A stretch of DNA of 64,000 bases from Demequina oxidasica (GTDB lineage Bacteria; Actinomycetota; Actinomycetes; Actinomycetales; Demequinaceae), in NCBI RefSeq assembly GCF_000975115.1, contig NZ_BBRE01000001.1, positions 835,322-899,321 of the forward strand, read 5' to 3'. Positions 53,469 through 62,170 of the stretch are shown one piece after another (the stretch's first letter is position 1; every line of letters starts with the position of its first letter). Below the pieces are notes generated by a model. That model searched no databases, was not told where the DNA came from, and saw only the letters and a program-made list of their open reading frames with translations. A program made the translations under genes and the position numbers.

Positions 53469-54995
53469 CTATCCGATGTCGAGGACCGACGCGTGGTGCG
53501 CATACTGGAGGTCTGAGTCGTCCGCCCATTCGGCGAGTTGGTGCCACGTGCCGTCCCCACCGATCACTGCCACCCCCGTCTCAGGGAGAACCCAGGCAGC
53601 AGCGCCATCGACGCGTGATGGATAGAGACCGAAGGCCGAGGGCTCATCAATGACTGTGGTCCCCGAAGGCCGGTACCACTCGTAGAGCGGGACATCGGGG
53701 TTGTCGGTCGGGTCATCTCCGTTGACATAGCGGTACGCGGCGAGGATTCCGTCGCCCAGCGCTACCGCACTACGCCAGTACGGCACGCCGACCAAGATGG
53801 GCGCCCCAGGGGCCTGGCTCACTGTCCCGTCCCACGCCACGCGCTGACCGGCTGGAGCAGAGCCGGCATCCGTCGCACAGTATCTCAGCAGCCCGTCGTC
53901 GTTCGCCTTCACGACCTCGCACTGCTCCGACGCTGAAGTGGGGGCGGTGACGTTCGCAATGGACAGATCCGACTGCGGTAGCCCCACATAGCCCAGATCG
54001 CTTCGAACAATGAGCCGCCCCGCAGCCCGCTCGACCTGTCCATCCTTCACGGCCCACATGCCGTCTACGTCCCACGACTGTGCGTCTGGAGCCAAGCGGG
54101 CGCCGAAGGGCGTGCCGTCAGTTGTGGCGCCCCAGACGAGCCAACTGTCCCCGTCGCGCTCGATGCTGGTGGTCCACGAGTCGCTAAAAAATAGTTGTGT
54201 GGTGCGACCCGTGGAAAGGTCAACGAATACTGTGGCGTTCTGTCCACCCTGCCCGATCATCTCGAGCACCATGGTTCCGGCCCGCGCGTTGAGGGCCAGG
54301 TCTCGTACGGTGCCCATCGGCACGCCCAGCCCGGACTCAAGTGCGGCGGTGTCGAGCAGTGTGTAGAAATCCCCTTCGGGGGAAGCAAGGTATAGAGCGC
54401 TGAGCGGCGCGTCGGGCGCCCATGCGGCGTTCACGAGGTCCGCCACCACGGCCCACTCGGGTGCGACGCGGTCCAGGATTTCGCGAGTCGCTGGAGGTGC
54501 TTCAACTCGACCGCAGGCGCCAACCATCGAGGAACACTGGGCGTCCTCCCATCCCGCAAACGAGATGGCAGGCTCCAGGACCCCAATGCTCAGAGTGGGC
54601 CCCGCGGTCGGGCTCAACGCCGCGTTGGCCGCCTGGTGGGTTGCGGGGACCAGCATGGTGGAGCTCGAATCGCCCCACGGCCCATCACCAGACCCACTCG
54701 GAGAGATACTCGGCGTCACAGTTGGTTCCGGCGTTGGCGTGGCGGCGGTCGACGACATGGGCGACGGGGACATGGAAATTCCTGCAGGCGCGGCCTGACC
54801 TCCGTCCCCGATACGCACCACACCCCAGGCGAGCGCCCCCGCCGCGACCACGGCGAGCGAGCCGCCGGCGACCTCGCGCGTGACCCGCCGACGCCGCGCC
54901 ATTCGCTGGATGCTCGCGCGCAACCCGGCCGGCGCATCCGCTCCGGTGTCTGCGTCGCGCTGCATGCCGTGAAGTAGTTCCCGAATGTCGCTCAT
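53469..54995 (-). CDS. large single-pass membrane protein paired with a sigma factor
   Basis: A 508-aa protein with a cytosolic N-terminus of about 37 residues ending RRRRVTREVAG, one membrane helix (about 38-60), a Pro/Thr/Ser-rich linker and an outside domain of about 400 residues with repeated W-containing strands that may form a beta-propeller. Its ATG overlaps the sigma stop by 4 nt. Same layout as 12875-13942, so a surface sensor or anti-sigma role is likely but not shown. Confidence 0.55.
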   Translation of the reverse strand: MSDIRELLHGMQRDADTGADAPAGLRASIQRMARRRRVTREVAGGSLAVVAAGALAWGVVRIGDGGQAAPAGISMSPSPMSSTAATPTPEPTVTPSISPSGSGDGPWGDSSSTMLVPATHQAANAALSPTAGPTLSIGVLEPAISFAGWEDAQCSSMVGACGRVEAPPATREILDRVAPEWAVVADLVNAAWAPDAPLSALYLASPEGDFYTLLDTAALESGLGVPMGTVRDLALNARAGTMVLEMIGQGGQNATVFVDLSTGRTTQLFFSDSWTTSIERDGDSWLVWGATTDGTPFGARLAPDAQSWDVDGMWAVKDGQVERAAGRLIVRSDLGYVGLPQSDLSIANVTAPTSASEQCEVVKANDDGLLRYCATDAGSAPAGQRVAWDGTVSQAPGAPILVGVPYWRSAVALGDGILAAYRYVNGDDPTDNPDVPLYEWYRPSGTTVIDEPSAFGLYPSRVDGAAAWVLPETGVAVIGGDGTWHQLAEWADDSDLQYAHHASVLDIG

Positions 54996-55531
54996 CGTGT
55001 TCCTCCAGTGATGACCTCGGCCGTCTCCGGCGCGGTCACGTCCGTTCCCAGTTGAGTGGACAGGGCCGCGAGGCCATCCGCCGTGTAGCGCTTCACTGCG
55101 CCGTCGGAGAGGCCGAGCGCTCGCGCAGTCTCCACTATCGATTGATCCGCCAAATACCTCAGCGCCACGCAGGCCCTCACCCGCGGAGCCAGCGACCTCA
55201 TCGCCGCCACGAGTGCCGCATCCCCGGATGCTTGATCTTCGGGGGCGGGTGCGACGCGAGGAGTGTCGCGTACGTAACTACGCAGCTCGCGCGCAGCCCT
55301 GCTCGCACCGCTGCGCTTGGAGTCGATGTAGCGCGAAGCGATGGCTCGCTTGACGTAGCCCTCGGCGTGCTGAAGCGATTGGAACTTACGGCGGCGGGAG
55401 AAGACGGAAATCAGCGCATCGTGCACCGCATCTTCGGCGTCTGGCCGCGCGCCGGTCACCACCACCGCGTAGCCCACCAGCGCTGAGTACCGCTCGTCGA
55501 GCAGTCGAGTCAGCATCGGATCCTGTCGCAT
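54992..55531 (-). CDS. ECF-type sigma-70 factor (SigE-like), second paralogue
   Basis: A 179-aa sigma factor starting MRQDPMLTRLLDERYSAL, with region 2 (DAEDAVHDALISVFSRRRKF) and a region 4 helix-turn-helix (IVETARALGLSDGAVKRYT). The ATG at 55531 has GGAAAGG upstream. Shared blocks with 13939-14481 (VHDA, FSxRR, IDxxRS, LGLxDGxVKRY) show common ancestry. Confidence 0.83.
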   Translation of the reverse strand: MRQDPMLTRLLDERYSALVGYAVVVTGARPDAEDAVHDALISVFSRRRKFQSLQHAEGYVKRAIASRYIDSKRSGASRAARELRSYVRDTPRVAPAPEDQASGDAALVAAMRSLAPRVRACVALRYLADQSIVETARALGLSDGAVKRYTADGLAALSTQLGTDVTAPETAEVITGGTR

Positions 55532-55624
55532 GCGCCTACCTTTCCAGTTGGTGTCTGGATATGACACGTAGCCGCGCGGGCAAAAGGTTGGGGCACTTGG
55601 TGGATGCCAGGGGCGGGGTGTCGA

Positions 55625-55630
55625 TACGCT
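55625..55630 (+). promoter_or_regulatory. leaderless -10 box of menB
   Basis: TACGCT, then 6 nt, then the menB ATG at 55637. The same hexamer and spacing precede menE. Confidence 0.5.
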
Positions 55631-55636
55631 CGGAGT

Positions 55637-56569
55637 ATGAGCCAGATTCCCACCAGCGTTTCCAGCACCTTCGATGCGTCGCAGTGGCGATCCATCGATG
55701 GCTTTGCCGACGAGGACATCACCTACCACCGTTGGGTGCTGCGCTCCGAAGGCGAGGAGCGCGACCTGCCCGCCGTGCGTATTGCGTTCAACCGCCCCGA
55801 GGTGCGCAATGCGTTCCGTCCGCAGACCGTGGACCAGCTGTACCGCGCGCTCGACCACGCACGCATGACGTCGGACGTCGCCGCCGTCATTTTGACGGGC
55901 AACGGCCCCAGCCCGGCCGATGGCGTCCACGCGTTCTGCTCGGGCGGCGATCAGCGCATTCGTGGCAGGGACGGCTACCTGTACGAGGGCTCGGCTGCCG
56001 ATGCGCCGGCTCACGGTGGGCGCCTCCACATTCTTGAAGTACAACGACTCATGCGAACGATGCCCAAGGTCACCATCGCGGCCGTCAACGGCTGGGCGGC
56101 CGGGGGCGGACACAGCCTGAACGTGGTCGCGGACCTGTCCATCGCATCGGCCGAGCACGCGCGTTTTAAGCAGACCGACGCGAATGTGGGGTCGTTCGAT
56201 GCCGGGTACGGGTCTGCTTTGTTGGCCCGCCAGGTGGGAGACAAGCGTGCGCGGGAGATCTTCTTCCTCGCGCGCGAATATTCGGCGGCCGATGCTGCGG
56301 CTTGGGGCGTGGTGAACGAGGCCGTGCTGCACGATCAGTTGGAGGCGACAGCGCTCGAGTACGCGAAGACGATCGCGTCCAAGTCGCCGCAGGCTATCCG
56401 GATGCTGAAGTACGCCTTCAACCTGGCCGACGATGGGCTCGCGGGTCAGCAGGTATTCGCCGGTGAGGCGACCCGTATGGCGTATATGACGGACGAGGCT
56501 CAGGAGGGGCGCGACGCGTTCCTCGAGCGCCGCGAGCCGGACTGGACGCGTTTCCCGTACGCGTTCTAG
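55637..56569 (+). CDS. menB: 1,4-dihydroxy-2-naphthoyl-CoA synthase
   Basis: A 310-aa crotonase-family enzyme cyclising o-succinylbenzoyl-CoA. It shows FNRPEVRNAFRPQTVDQL, the CSGGDQRIRG oxyanion and substrate loop, AAVNGWAAGGGHSLN, and the QTDANVGSFDAGYGSALLARQVG block that sets MenB apart from other crotonases. ATG 55637 is placed by the leaderless -10 box. Confidence 0.95.
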   Translation: MSQIPTSVSSTFDASQWRSIDGFADEDITYHRWVLRSEGEERDLPAVRIAFNRPEVRNAFRPQTVDQLYRALDHARMTSDVAAVILTGNGPSPADGVHAFCSGGDQRIRGRDGYLYEGSAADAPAHGGRLHILEVQRLMRTMPKVTIAAVNGWAAGGGHSLNVVADLSIASAEHARFKQTDANVGSFDAGYGSALLARQVGDKRAREIFFLAREYSAADAAAWGVVNEAVLHDQLEATALEYAKTIASKSPQAIRMLKYAFNLADDGLAGQQVFAGEATRMAYMTDEAQEGRDAFLERREPDWTRFPYAF

Positions 56570-56660
56570 GAGCGGCAATCTGCCGTGGTAACTCAACGGT
56601 TTCGGTCGAGTTTGTCATGGTTTGACACCATTTGTCGGACCCCGATGATTGACTTTGAGC

Positions 56661-58220
56661 ATGACCATTCTGACGAATCCACTGGCCCGGGAAGTAGCGC
56701 GGTTGCGCGCTTTTGAGGGACGCGCAGAGGCGGAACTGTCGAAGACCGAACTCGACGAACTGCGCGAGGCGGTGGGCGGTGCGCGGCGCGCCCTTGACGT
56801 GGTCGCGGCGACCATGGCCGGCGAGGTCGAGCGTCGAAGTGTGCCCGAGTTGGGTGTGGGCGGGTTGGCGCGCAAGGAGGGCTTCAGTAACTCTCAGCAG
56901 TTCCTAGCCAAGACGCTGGGAACGTCCCCTGGCGATGCTGGTCGGCTGATTGCGATGGGGCAGGCGCTCCGTACCGAGGAGCCGCGTAGCCTACTTGCCT
57001 CCCGTGACGCAGCGATGGACGGGGAGCGCGACGCATCGGGCGAGATCGAGTCGACGGGAGCCGCAACGCAGCCTCGCTACCCGCACCTTGCGGCGGCAAT
57101 TACCGCGGGTCGACTCGGGTCCGAGCAGGTCGCGCTCATCAAGCGCACGTTGGACGCCTGTCGCGCAGCGATGACCGACGACGCACAACAGGAGGACGAG
57201 CACGAGGTCGCGCTCACAGCGGTGATGAAGCGGCTAGACGAGTTAGAGCGACGACTCGTAGCGAAGGCGCTCACTCTGCGTTTGGCTGACCTGCGTCGCG
57301 TGTGTGACCGCGAACGCGCGTGGTGCTCGCCCAGAGAGCTCGCCGCAAAGGAGCGCCGCCATGTAGAGAACCGATCGCTTTTCTTTGGCGAGGATCCAGA
57401 CGGAATGACGACAATGACTGCGCGAATGGACGCCGCGAGCGCGGCCCCCATCAAGGCGTGGATAGATGCACAGACCAAATGGGCCTTTCAGCAGCGCCGC
57501 GCGGTGCCCGACGGTGGCACAGGGCTGTCGGACACGCGCATGCCCGGACAGATCCGGCTTGACGCCCTTGCGAGCCTCGCACAGCACGGAATGGACTGCG
57601 ACCAGCCCACCTCGGGAGTCAAAACCACCGTGGTGGTACGCCTAGCGGAGAAGGACCTGCGCGAACGCCTGAGCGACAAGAGTGGCGGGCGTGCGGCGGG
57701 CTACCGCGGGACGAGTGCTGCCGGCAGCGACGGCAGCGTTGCACGAGGCGTCCCGGAAGCGGTCAACCTAGCCCTCGGCGAATGCGATCAATTAACCGGC
57801 CCAGTCACCGTCGGAACCCTGCGGACCATGGCGGTGGACGCGGCGATAGTTCCTGTGATGCTCGGCGGCGAGTCGCTTCCGCTCGACATCGGACGCAGAC
57901 ACCGCAGATTCACACCCGCGCAACGCATCGGACTTGTGGAGCGTGATGGAGGCTGTAGTTGGTGTCACGCCCCGCCCTCATTTTGCGAGGCGCACCACAT
58001 TCGATGGTGGGCCCGAGACAAAGGCCCCACGGACCTCAGCAACGGCGTCATGTTGTGCACGGGATGCCACCATCGCATCCATCGCGACAACTGGAAGATA
58101 GACGTCAAGCGAGGGGAGGTCTGGTTTACTCCGCCGCCCGGGGTTAGTTCTGAGATGGGTCCGCGACTCGGCGGCAAGGCGCATCTAGCTCTAGACGGGG
58201 AGTCCACCCCGGCCGCCTGA
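56661..58220 (+). CDS. DUF222 / HNH nuclease-domain protein (13E12 family)
   Basis: A 519-aa protein with the DUF222 domain of actinobacterial 13E12-repeat proteins (about residues 15-370) and a C-terminal HNH motif with zinc-knuckle-like cysteines (GGCSWC, EAHHIRWW, MLCTGCHHRIHRDNW). Such genes are multi-copy and often move within genomes; their role is not settled. It lies between menB and menE. A small dyad (ATGGT...ACCAT, 56617-56631) precedes it. Confidence 0.82.
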   Translation: MTILTNPLAREVARLRAFEGRAEAELSKTELDELREAVGGARRALDVVAATMAGEVERRSVPELGVGGLARKEGFSNSQQFLAKTLGTSPGDAGRLIAMGQALRTEEPRSLLASRDAAMDGERDASGEIESTGAATQPRYPHLAAAITAGRLGSEQVALIKRTLDACRAAMTDDAQQEDEHEVALTAVMKRLDELERRLVAKALTLRLADLRRVCDRERAWCSPRELAAKERRHVENRSLFFGEDPDGMTTMTARMDAASAAPIKAWIDAQTKWAFQQRRAVPDGGTGLSDTRMPGQIRLDALASLAQHGMDCDQPTSGVKTTVVVRLAEKDLRERLSDKSGGRAAGYRGTSAAGSDGSVARGVPEAVNLALGECDQLTGPVTVGTLRTMAVDAAIVPVMLGGESLPLDIGRRHRRFTPAQRIGLVERDGGCSWCHAPPSFCEAHHIRWWARDKGPTDLSNGVMLCTGCHHRIHRDNWKIDVKRGEVWFTPPPGVSSEMGPRLGGKAHLALDGESTPAA

Positions 58221-58267
58221 CATTGCCATTCTTGCGGCGTATGGCAGTTCGGGACAAGGGGCTCTAT

Positions 58268-59350
58268 CTAGGAGACTGCAACCGACGTGTCATTGGAGAC
58301 TCCCTTATTCGGGATGAGCTCAACCCAGGTCTTGCCCTGAAGCAACTCGACAGGGTCCCCGTCCTCAGTGGTGAAGACCCACGGGTCGTATTGACCAGCC
58401 TTTGACCACTTGATCGGAATCTGAGTATTGCCCGAGGCGACGATTCCGGTGCCACTCTGGCCAGCCACGATGGTCTCGGGGACCGAGGACCCGCCACTCG
58501 CGGACGTGTATTGCACCGTGACGTCGAGCACCACAACGTTGCTGGCGCCAATCTGATCGCCGTCGCTCGTGACGTGCGCGTTGCCGTCCTCCGAACGCAT
58601 CCACAGCTTCTTGGCGTCGTCCCACTTCCAACTCGGATTGGAGTACTGCGACATGTGGATCTTGATCGCCGATGCTGGAGTACCTGCAGCAGAGGTGGGC
58701 TCGTCACCCTCCTTGGCGTAGTCCCACTGCTGCGGCGGGGCAGGCATATCCTCGGACTGCTCAAAGAAGTCCGAGGTGTACCCGTGCAAATTGTGAGGCG
58801 AGGCCTTGTCACTGGTGCGGTAGAAGCCGTAGTCGCCGCGGTCTTGCGTGATGACCTTTTGGCCGCTGTTGATGGTTTCCGTGACAAAGCGCGCTTGGGC
58901 GCCGGAGAAGATCAAGGGGCCCTTCATAGACCCCATGATGTTCTTGTCCATCGGGCGCATCGAACGAATCGGCCCCACACTCGCGGGGACATCGGAGTGG
59001 TACACGGCGACGAGGCGCGAAATGCCCGACTCGACATACTCCTCGAAGACGACGTCGGCCTTGTCGAGGTTTTCCTGAGGGCGCGCGGCGGCAGAGTTTT
59101 CGATCTTGATCGACAGCGCCGGACGGGCGAGGTCATCGGCCGATGCATCGGCGGCGTCGATGCCCGTCAGCGGCCAAACTATCGCGGCCTCAGGCACCGG
59201 AGGGGGCGACGGCACTGCTACTCGCGACGCGCTCGGCGTGGGAGTCGCCGTGTTCGTGACGTTCGGGACCGGATCCGCTGCACACGCGGCCAGCGTCAGC
59301 GCGGCAATGACCAATCCGGAAAATCCGGCAAGCTTTCGGTTGATCCTCAT
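58268..59350 (-). CDS. DUF3048 (YerB-like) lipoprotein
   Basis: A 360-aa protein with a lipobox (LAAC, about residues 20-23), a Pro/Ser/Thr-rich linker and the DUF3048 domain: LSIKIENSAAARPQENLDKA, GISRLVAVYHSD and GPIRSMRPMD. Function of this surface family is unknown. ATG 59350 lies 7 nt after TACACT, and only 34 bp separate it from the divergent menE. Confidence 0.88.
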   Translation of the reverse strand: MRINRKLAGFSGLVIAALTLAACAADPVPNVTNTATPTPSASRVAVPSPPPVPEAAIVWPLTGIDAADASADDLARPALSIKIENSAAARPQENLDKADVVFEEYVESGISRLVAVYHSDVPASVGPIRSMRPMDKNIMGSMKGPLIFSGAQARFVTETINSGQKVITQDRGDYGFYRTSDKASPHNLHGYTSDFFEQSEDMPAPPQQWDYAKEGDEPTSAAGTPASAIKIHMSQYSNPSWKWDDAKKLWMRSEDGNAHVTSDGDQIGASNVVVLDVTVQYTSASGGSSVPETIVAGQSGTGIVASGNTQIPIKWSKAGQYDPWVFTTEDGDPVELLQGKTWVELIPNKGVSNDTSVAVS

Positions 59351-59357
59351 AGGCGAA

Positions 59358-59378
59358 AGTGTACGTGCGTCATACGCT
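59358..59378. promoter_or_regulatory. paired divergent leaderless -10 boxes (DUF3048 gene and menE)
   Basis: TACACT on the complement (59358-59363, 7 nt to the DUF3048 ATG) and TACGCT on the plus strand (59373-59378, 6 nt to the menE ATG). The intergenic gap is only 34 bp, so each -35 must fall in the other gene's start region. Confidence 0.5.
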
Positions 59379-59384
59379 GGTCAC

Positions 59385-60428
59385 ATGACGTACGCGCCCC
59401 TGGCGAAGAATCCCACCGCGGCGGTCTCGGCAGTGTTGGAAGGCGAGACCGATGGCCTCTCCGTGGCGACCTCCGGGTCGACTGGGACACCCCGCGAGGT
59501 CCTCCTGAGCATTCGGGCTATTCGCGCGTCGACCTTTGCGACCATTGGGCGTCTTGGCGGGCCCGGGTCCTGGCTACTCGCCCTACCGCCGGACCGCATC
59601 GGCGGAGCCCTCGTCGCCATCCGTGCCGGCCTTACCGAGCAGACGCTGACCACCATGCCCCCTGGACGCTTCACGGCGGAGGCGTTCGCGACCGCCGCCG
59701 CAGAGGTCCCGGCCGGGCGGCGATACGTGTCGCTGGTTCCGACCCAAGTGGTGCGCCTCATGGCCTCCGACCTTGGCCGTGACGCGCTCGCCTTGTTCGA
59801 TGCCGTGCTGGTGGGCGGCGCTGCGTTTGGCGACGGAGAGCGCCCGCCCAATGTCATCGAGACCTACGGGATGACCGAGACCACCGGTGGTTGCGTCTAC
59901 GACGGCGACCCACTTCACGGCGTCGAGGTGGCCATCGCCGACGACGACCGGATCTTGATCTCCGGGGCGACACTCGCGGACGGCTACGCGGACGGGGACA
60001 CATCCGCGTGGGTAACCCACAACGGGGTGCGGTGGCTACGCACCGGTGACCTGGGCCGCTGGCACAGTGGCCGGCTCGAGGTGCTGGGCCGCGCGGACGA
60101 CGTAATCATCTCCGGGGCCCACAAGGTTCATCCCGTCATGGTGGAGCGGGCCATCGCAGCCCTTGACAGTGCGCCGCAGTCCATCGTGGTTGGGGTCGAC
60201 GACCCTGAATGGGGCAAGCGCGTGGTCGCCGTCATGGAACACCCCGACTCCCACACCCCTCTGCCGGACGCACAGCAACTTCGCGACGCACTGCGCGAGA
60301 TGCTCCCGCCCTACGCCCTGCCCCGCGACACCGTGCTGACGCGGTCATTGCCCCGCACCGCAGGTGGCAAAATCGATAGGAGCGCGGCGGCATTCCTGGC
60401 ATCGCAGTCGCTCTCGCGGGGCAAATAG
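59385..60428 (+). CDS. menE: o-succinylbenzoate-CoA ligase
   Basis: A 347-aa acyl-adenylating enzyme, shorter than the common 450-aa forms because the N-terminal subdomain is reduced, as in other actinobacteria. ATP-binding loop TSGSTGTPREV, YGMTETTGGCVYDG, TGDLGRW and the C-terminal GGKIDRS with the catalytic Lys are present. It activates o-succinylbenzoate for MenB. Confidence 0.9.
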   Translation: MTYAPLAKNPTAAVSAVLEGETDGLSVATSGSTGTPREVLLSIRAIRASTFATIGRLGGPGSWLLALPPDRIGGALVAIRAGLTEQTLTTMPPGRFTAEAFATAAAEVPAGRRYVSLVPTQVVRLMASDLGRDALALFDAVLVGGAAFGDGERPPNVIETYGMTETTGGCVYDGDPLHGVEVAIADDDRILISGATLADGYADGDTSAWVTHNGVRWLRTGDLGRWHSGRLEVLGRADDVIISGAHKVHPVMVERAIAALDSAPQSIVVGVDDPEWGKRVVAVMEHPDSHTPLPDAQQLRDALREMLPPYALPRDTVLTRSLPRTAGGKIDRSAAAFLASQSLSRGK

Positions 60429-60518
60429 GCCCGCGCCTGAGCAACTGCGGCCACTTCTAGACGCCGCAACGAAGTATCCAATGCGCGAGGAGCCTCGCGC
60501 ACACCCGACGGGAGACAC

Positions 60519-61394
60519 ATGCCGACCATCAACGACTGGGTTGCCGGTTCGCGCCCCCGCACTCTCTGGACAGCGATCGCGCCCGTCGCTGTCGGCACCG
60601 CCGCCGCGAGCGCCCAGCCGCCCGGACAGGCTGCCGCCGTGCCAGCGCTCCTCGCCCTTGGCGTAGCCCTCGCCATGCAAATCGCCGTGAACTTCGCCAA
60701 TGACTACTCCGACGGCGTCAAGGGAACCGACCTGGACCGCATCGGCCCCGACAGGCTGGTTGCTACCGGCAAGGCAACCCCCACGCAGGTCAAGCGAGCG
60801 GCGTACATGTCGTTCACCGTCGCCGCCCTGCTGGGCGTTGCGCTGATCCTGGTCTCGGGCCTGTGGTGGCTTGCCCCCATCGGAATCGTCGCGATCATCG
60901 CGGCTTGGACCTACACCGGCAGCTCCAAGCCCTACGGATATTCGGGTTGGGGCGAGATCAGCGTCTTTGTCTTCTTTGGCCCCGTGGCGGTGCTCGGCAC
61001 CGAGGTGACCCAGGCCAACGCAATCAGCTGGATTGGGGTGCTCGGATCCATCGGCGTAGGCCTGTACGCCGTCGCACTACTGATGGTGAACAACATCCGC
61101 GACCTGGAGACCGATGCGCTCGCTGGCAAACACACCCTCGCGGTCAAGATTGGCGACCTGCGGGCTCGTCAGCTGTTCGCAATCACGGTACTGCTGCCCA
61201 TCGTCATCGTCGTGATCATCGCGTTCTCGCACCCGTGGGCGCTCATCGCGACGGTCGTGGCCCTGCCCTCGCTACTGCTCGCCATCGCCATGCGCGTCAG
61301 CGCGGTCACGACTCGCATGCCGCTAGTCTTTGGCGGCATCAGCGCCGTCGGACTCACCTACGGCCTACTACTCGCGATCGGCATCGCGCTCTAG
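60519..61394 (+). CDS. menA: 1,4-dihydroxy-2-naphthoate polyprenyltransferase
   Basis: A 291-aa UbiA-family membrane protein with the Asp-rich substrate motifs NFANDYSDGVKGTD and NNIRDLETDALAGKHTLAV and about eight or nine membrane helices. It attaches the polyprenyl chain to dihydroxynaphthoate, giving demethylmenaquinone. GGAG lies four nt before the ATG. Its 3' end overlaps the convergent DUF4229 gene by 27 bp. Confidence 0.94.
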   Translation: MPTINDWVAGSRPRTLWTAIAPVAVGTAAASAQPPGQAAAVPALLALGVALAMQIAVNFANDYSDGVKGTDLDRIGPDRLVATGKATPTQVKRAAYMSFTVAALLGVALILVSGLWWLAPIGIVAIIAAWTYTGSSKPYGYSGWGEISVFVFFGPVAVLGTEVTQANAISWIGVLGSIGVGLYAVALLMVNNIRDLETDALAGKHTLAVKIGDLRARQLFAITVLLPIVIVVIIAFSHPWALIATVVALPSLLLAIAMRVSAVTTRMPLVFGGISAVGLTYGLLLAIGIAL

Positions 61395-61658
61395 AGAGAC
61401 CCCCTGCGAGCCGCCCTCGGCTTCCGCGTCCTCCACCGAGTCCTCAGAGTGCTGGCGCGCGTGTGAACGGCTCACCCACGCGTCCATCTGCACCTTGGCG
61501 CGCTCTCGCATGTTGGGCAGCACCAGGTAGGAGATCAGCCAGGCCACGATGAACGCGGCGATCACAGCAAGAATGTCGCGCCAGCCGACGCTCCACAACA
61601 CAATCAACACCACAACAAAGATGCCGGTGCGGGCGGCCCAATAGGCGAGAACCTTCAT
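61368..61658 (-). CDS. DUF4229 small membrane protein
   Basis: A 96-aa protein with two membrane helices (about 8-24 and 28-46), then MRERAKVQMDAWVSR and an acidic tail. This is the DUF4229 layout, often found beside menA and the cytochrome c biogenesis genes of actinobacteria. Function unknown. ATG 61658 lies 7 nt after TACCGT. Confidence 0.78.
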   Translation of the reverse strand: MKVLAYWAARTGIFVVVLIVLWSVGWRDILAVIAAFIVAWLISYLVLPNMRERAKVQMDAWVSRSHARQHSEDSVEDAEAEGGSQGVSLERDADRE

Positions 61659-61665
61659 ACGGATA

Positions 61666-61685
61666 ACGGTACCCGGCGCTAGAGT
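61666..61685. promoter_or_regulatory. paired divergent leaderless -10 boxes (DUF4229 and PLDc_N genes)
   Basis: TACCGT on the complement (61666-61671) and TAGAGT on the plus strand (61680-61685) serve starts only 33 bp apart, the same compact design as the menE/DUF3048 gap. Confidence 0.45.
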
Positions 61686-61691
61686 GTGCTC

Positions 61692-61991
61692 ATGCTCCGC
61701 CTACTACCGTTCGTTCTTTACGTACTCCTGGTCGCGTATTGCCTCTCCGATGCCCTCCAGCGCCCCGAAGACTCGCCCTACAGCCTGCCCAAGTGGGCGT
61801 GGGTGCTGATCATCCTGCTGTTCCCCTACGTGGGAGCCGGCGCTTGGCTGTTCCTGAAGTTCAGCAACCGCGGAACCGGCGGTCAGCCCAAGCCTGAGCC
61901 GCGCGGCAAGGGTCCGGACGATGACCCCGACTACCTCAGCTGGTTGCGCGAGCAGGAACGCCGCCGCAAGCAGCAGGGCAACGGCAACTAG
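61692..61991 (+). CDS. PLDc_N-domain small membrane protein
   Basis: A 99-aa protein with two membrane helices around LLPFVLYVLLVAYCLSDAL and WVLIILLFPYVGAGAWLFLKF, the phospholipase D N-terminal-like (PLDc_N) module found alone in many actinobacteria, and a charged tail. ATG 61692 is chosen because it lies 6 nt after TAGAGT; a GTG at 61686 is in frame. Function unknown. Confidence 0.8.
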   Translation: MLRLLPFVLYVLLVAYCLSDALQRPEDSPYSLPKWAWVLIILLFPYVGAGAWLFLKFSNRGTGGQPKPEPRGKGPDDDPDYLSWLREQERRRKQQGNGN

Positions 61992-62003
61992 GCAAGCAAT
62001 GTA

Positions 62004-62018
62004 GCCCGCTCACCGGGC
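62004..62018. terminator. short hairpin after the PLDc_N gene
   Basis: GCCCG, loop CTCAC, CGGGC, 12 nt after the stop; no T-run. Possible weak terminator between two converging genes. Confidence 0.35.
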
Positions 62019-62043
62019 GCGCTCCCTAGGTGCGCGGTGCTGG

Positions 62044-62170
62044 GCTCAGCGCAACATCTGAGGATTCGGCGCGCGGCGCGAGGCTCGACGCACCTTTTTG
62101 AAGATTCGGTCCGCAGTGTGAGGCTCGGTGCGCCATTTGAGGATTCCGTGCGCGCCAGGTGTGGCTCAGT
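62044..62170. repeat. imperfect tandem repeat, three units of 39-41 bp plus a partial fourth
   Basis: Units start with GCTC at 62044, 62083, 62123 and 62164. Each full unit has a GNNGATTC core (GAGGATTC or GAAGATTC) about 16-18 nt into the unit and a GC-rich second half. The partial fourth unit runs into the stop codon of the glycosyltransferase gene. Confidence 0.6.
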
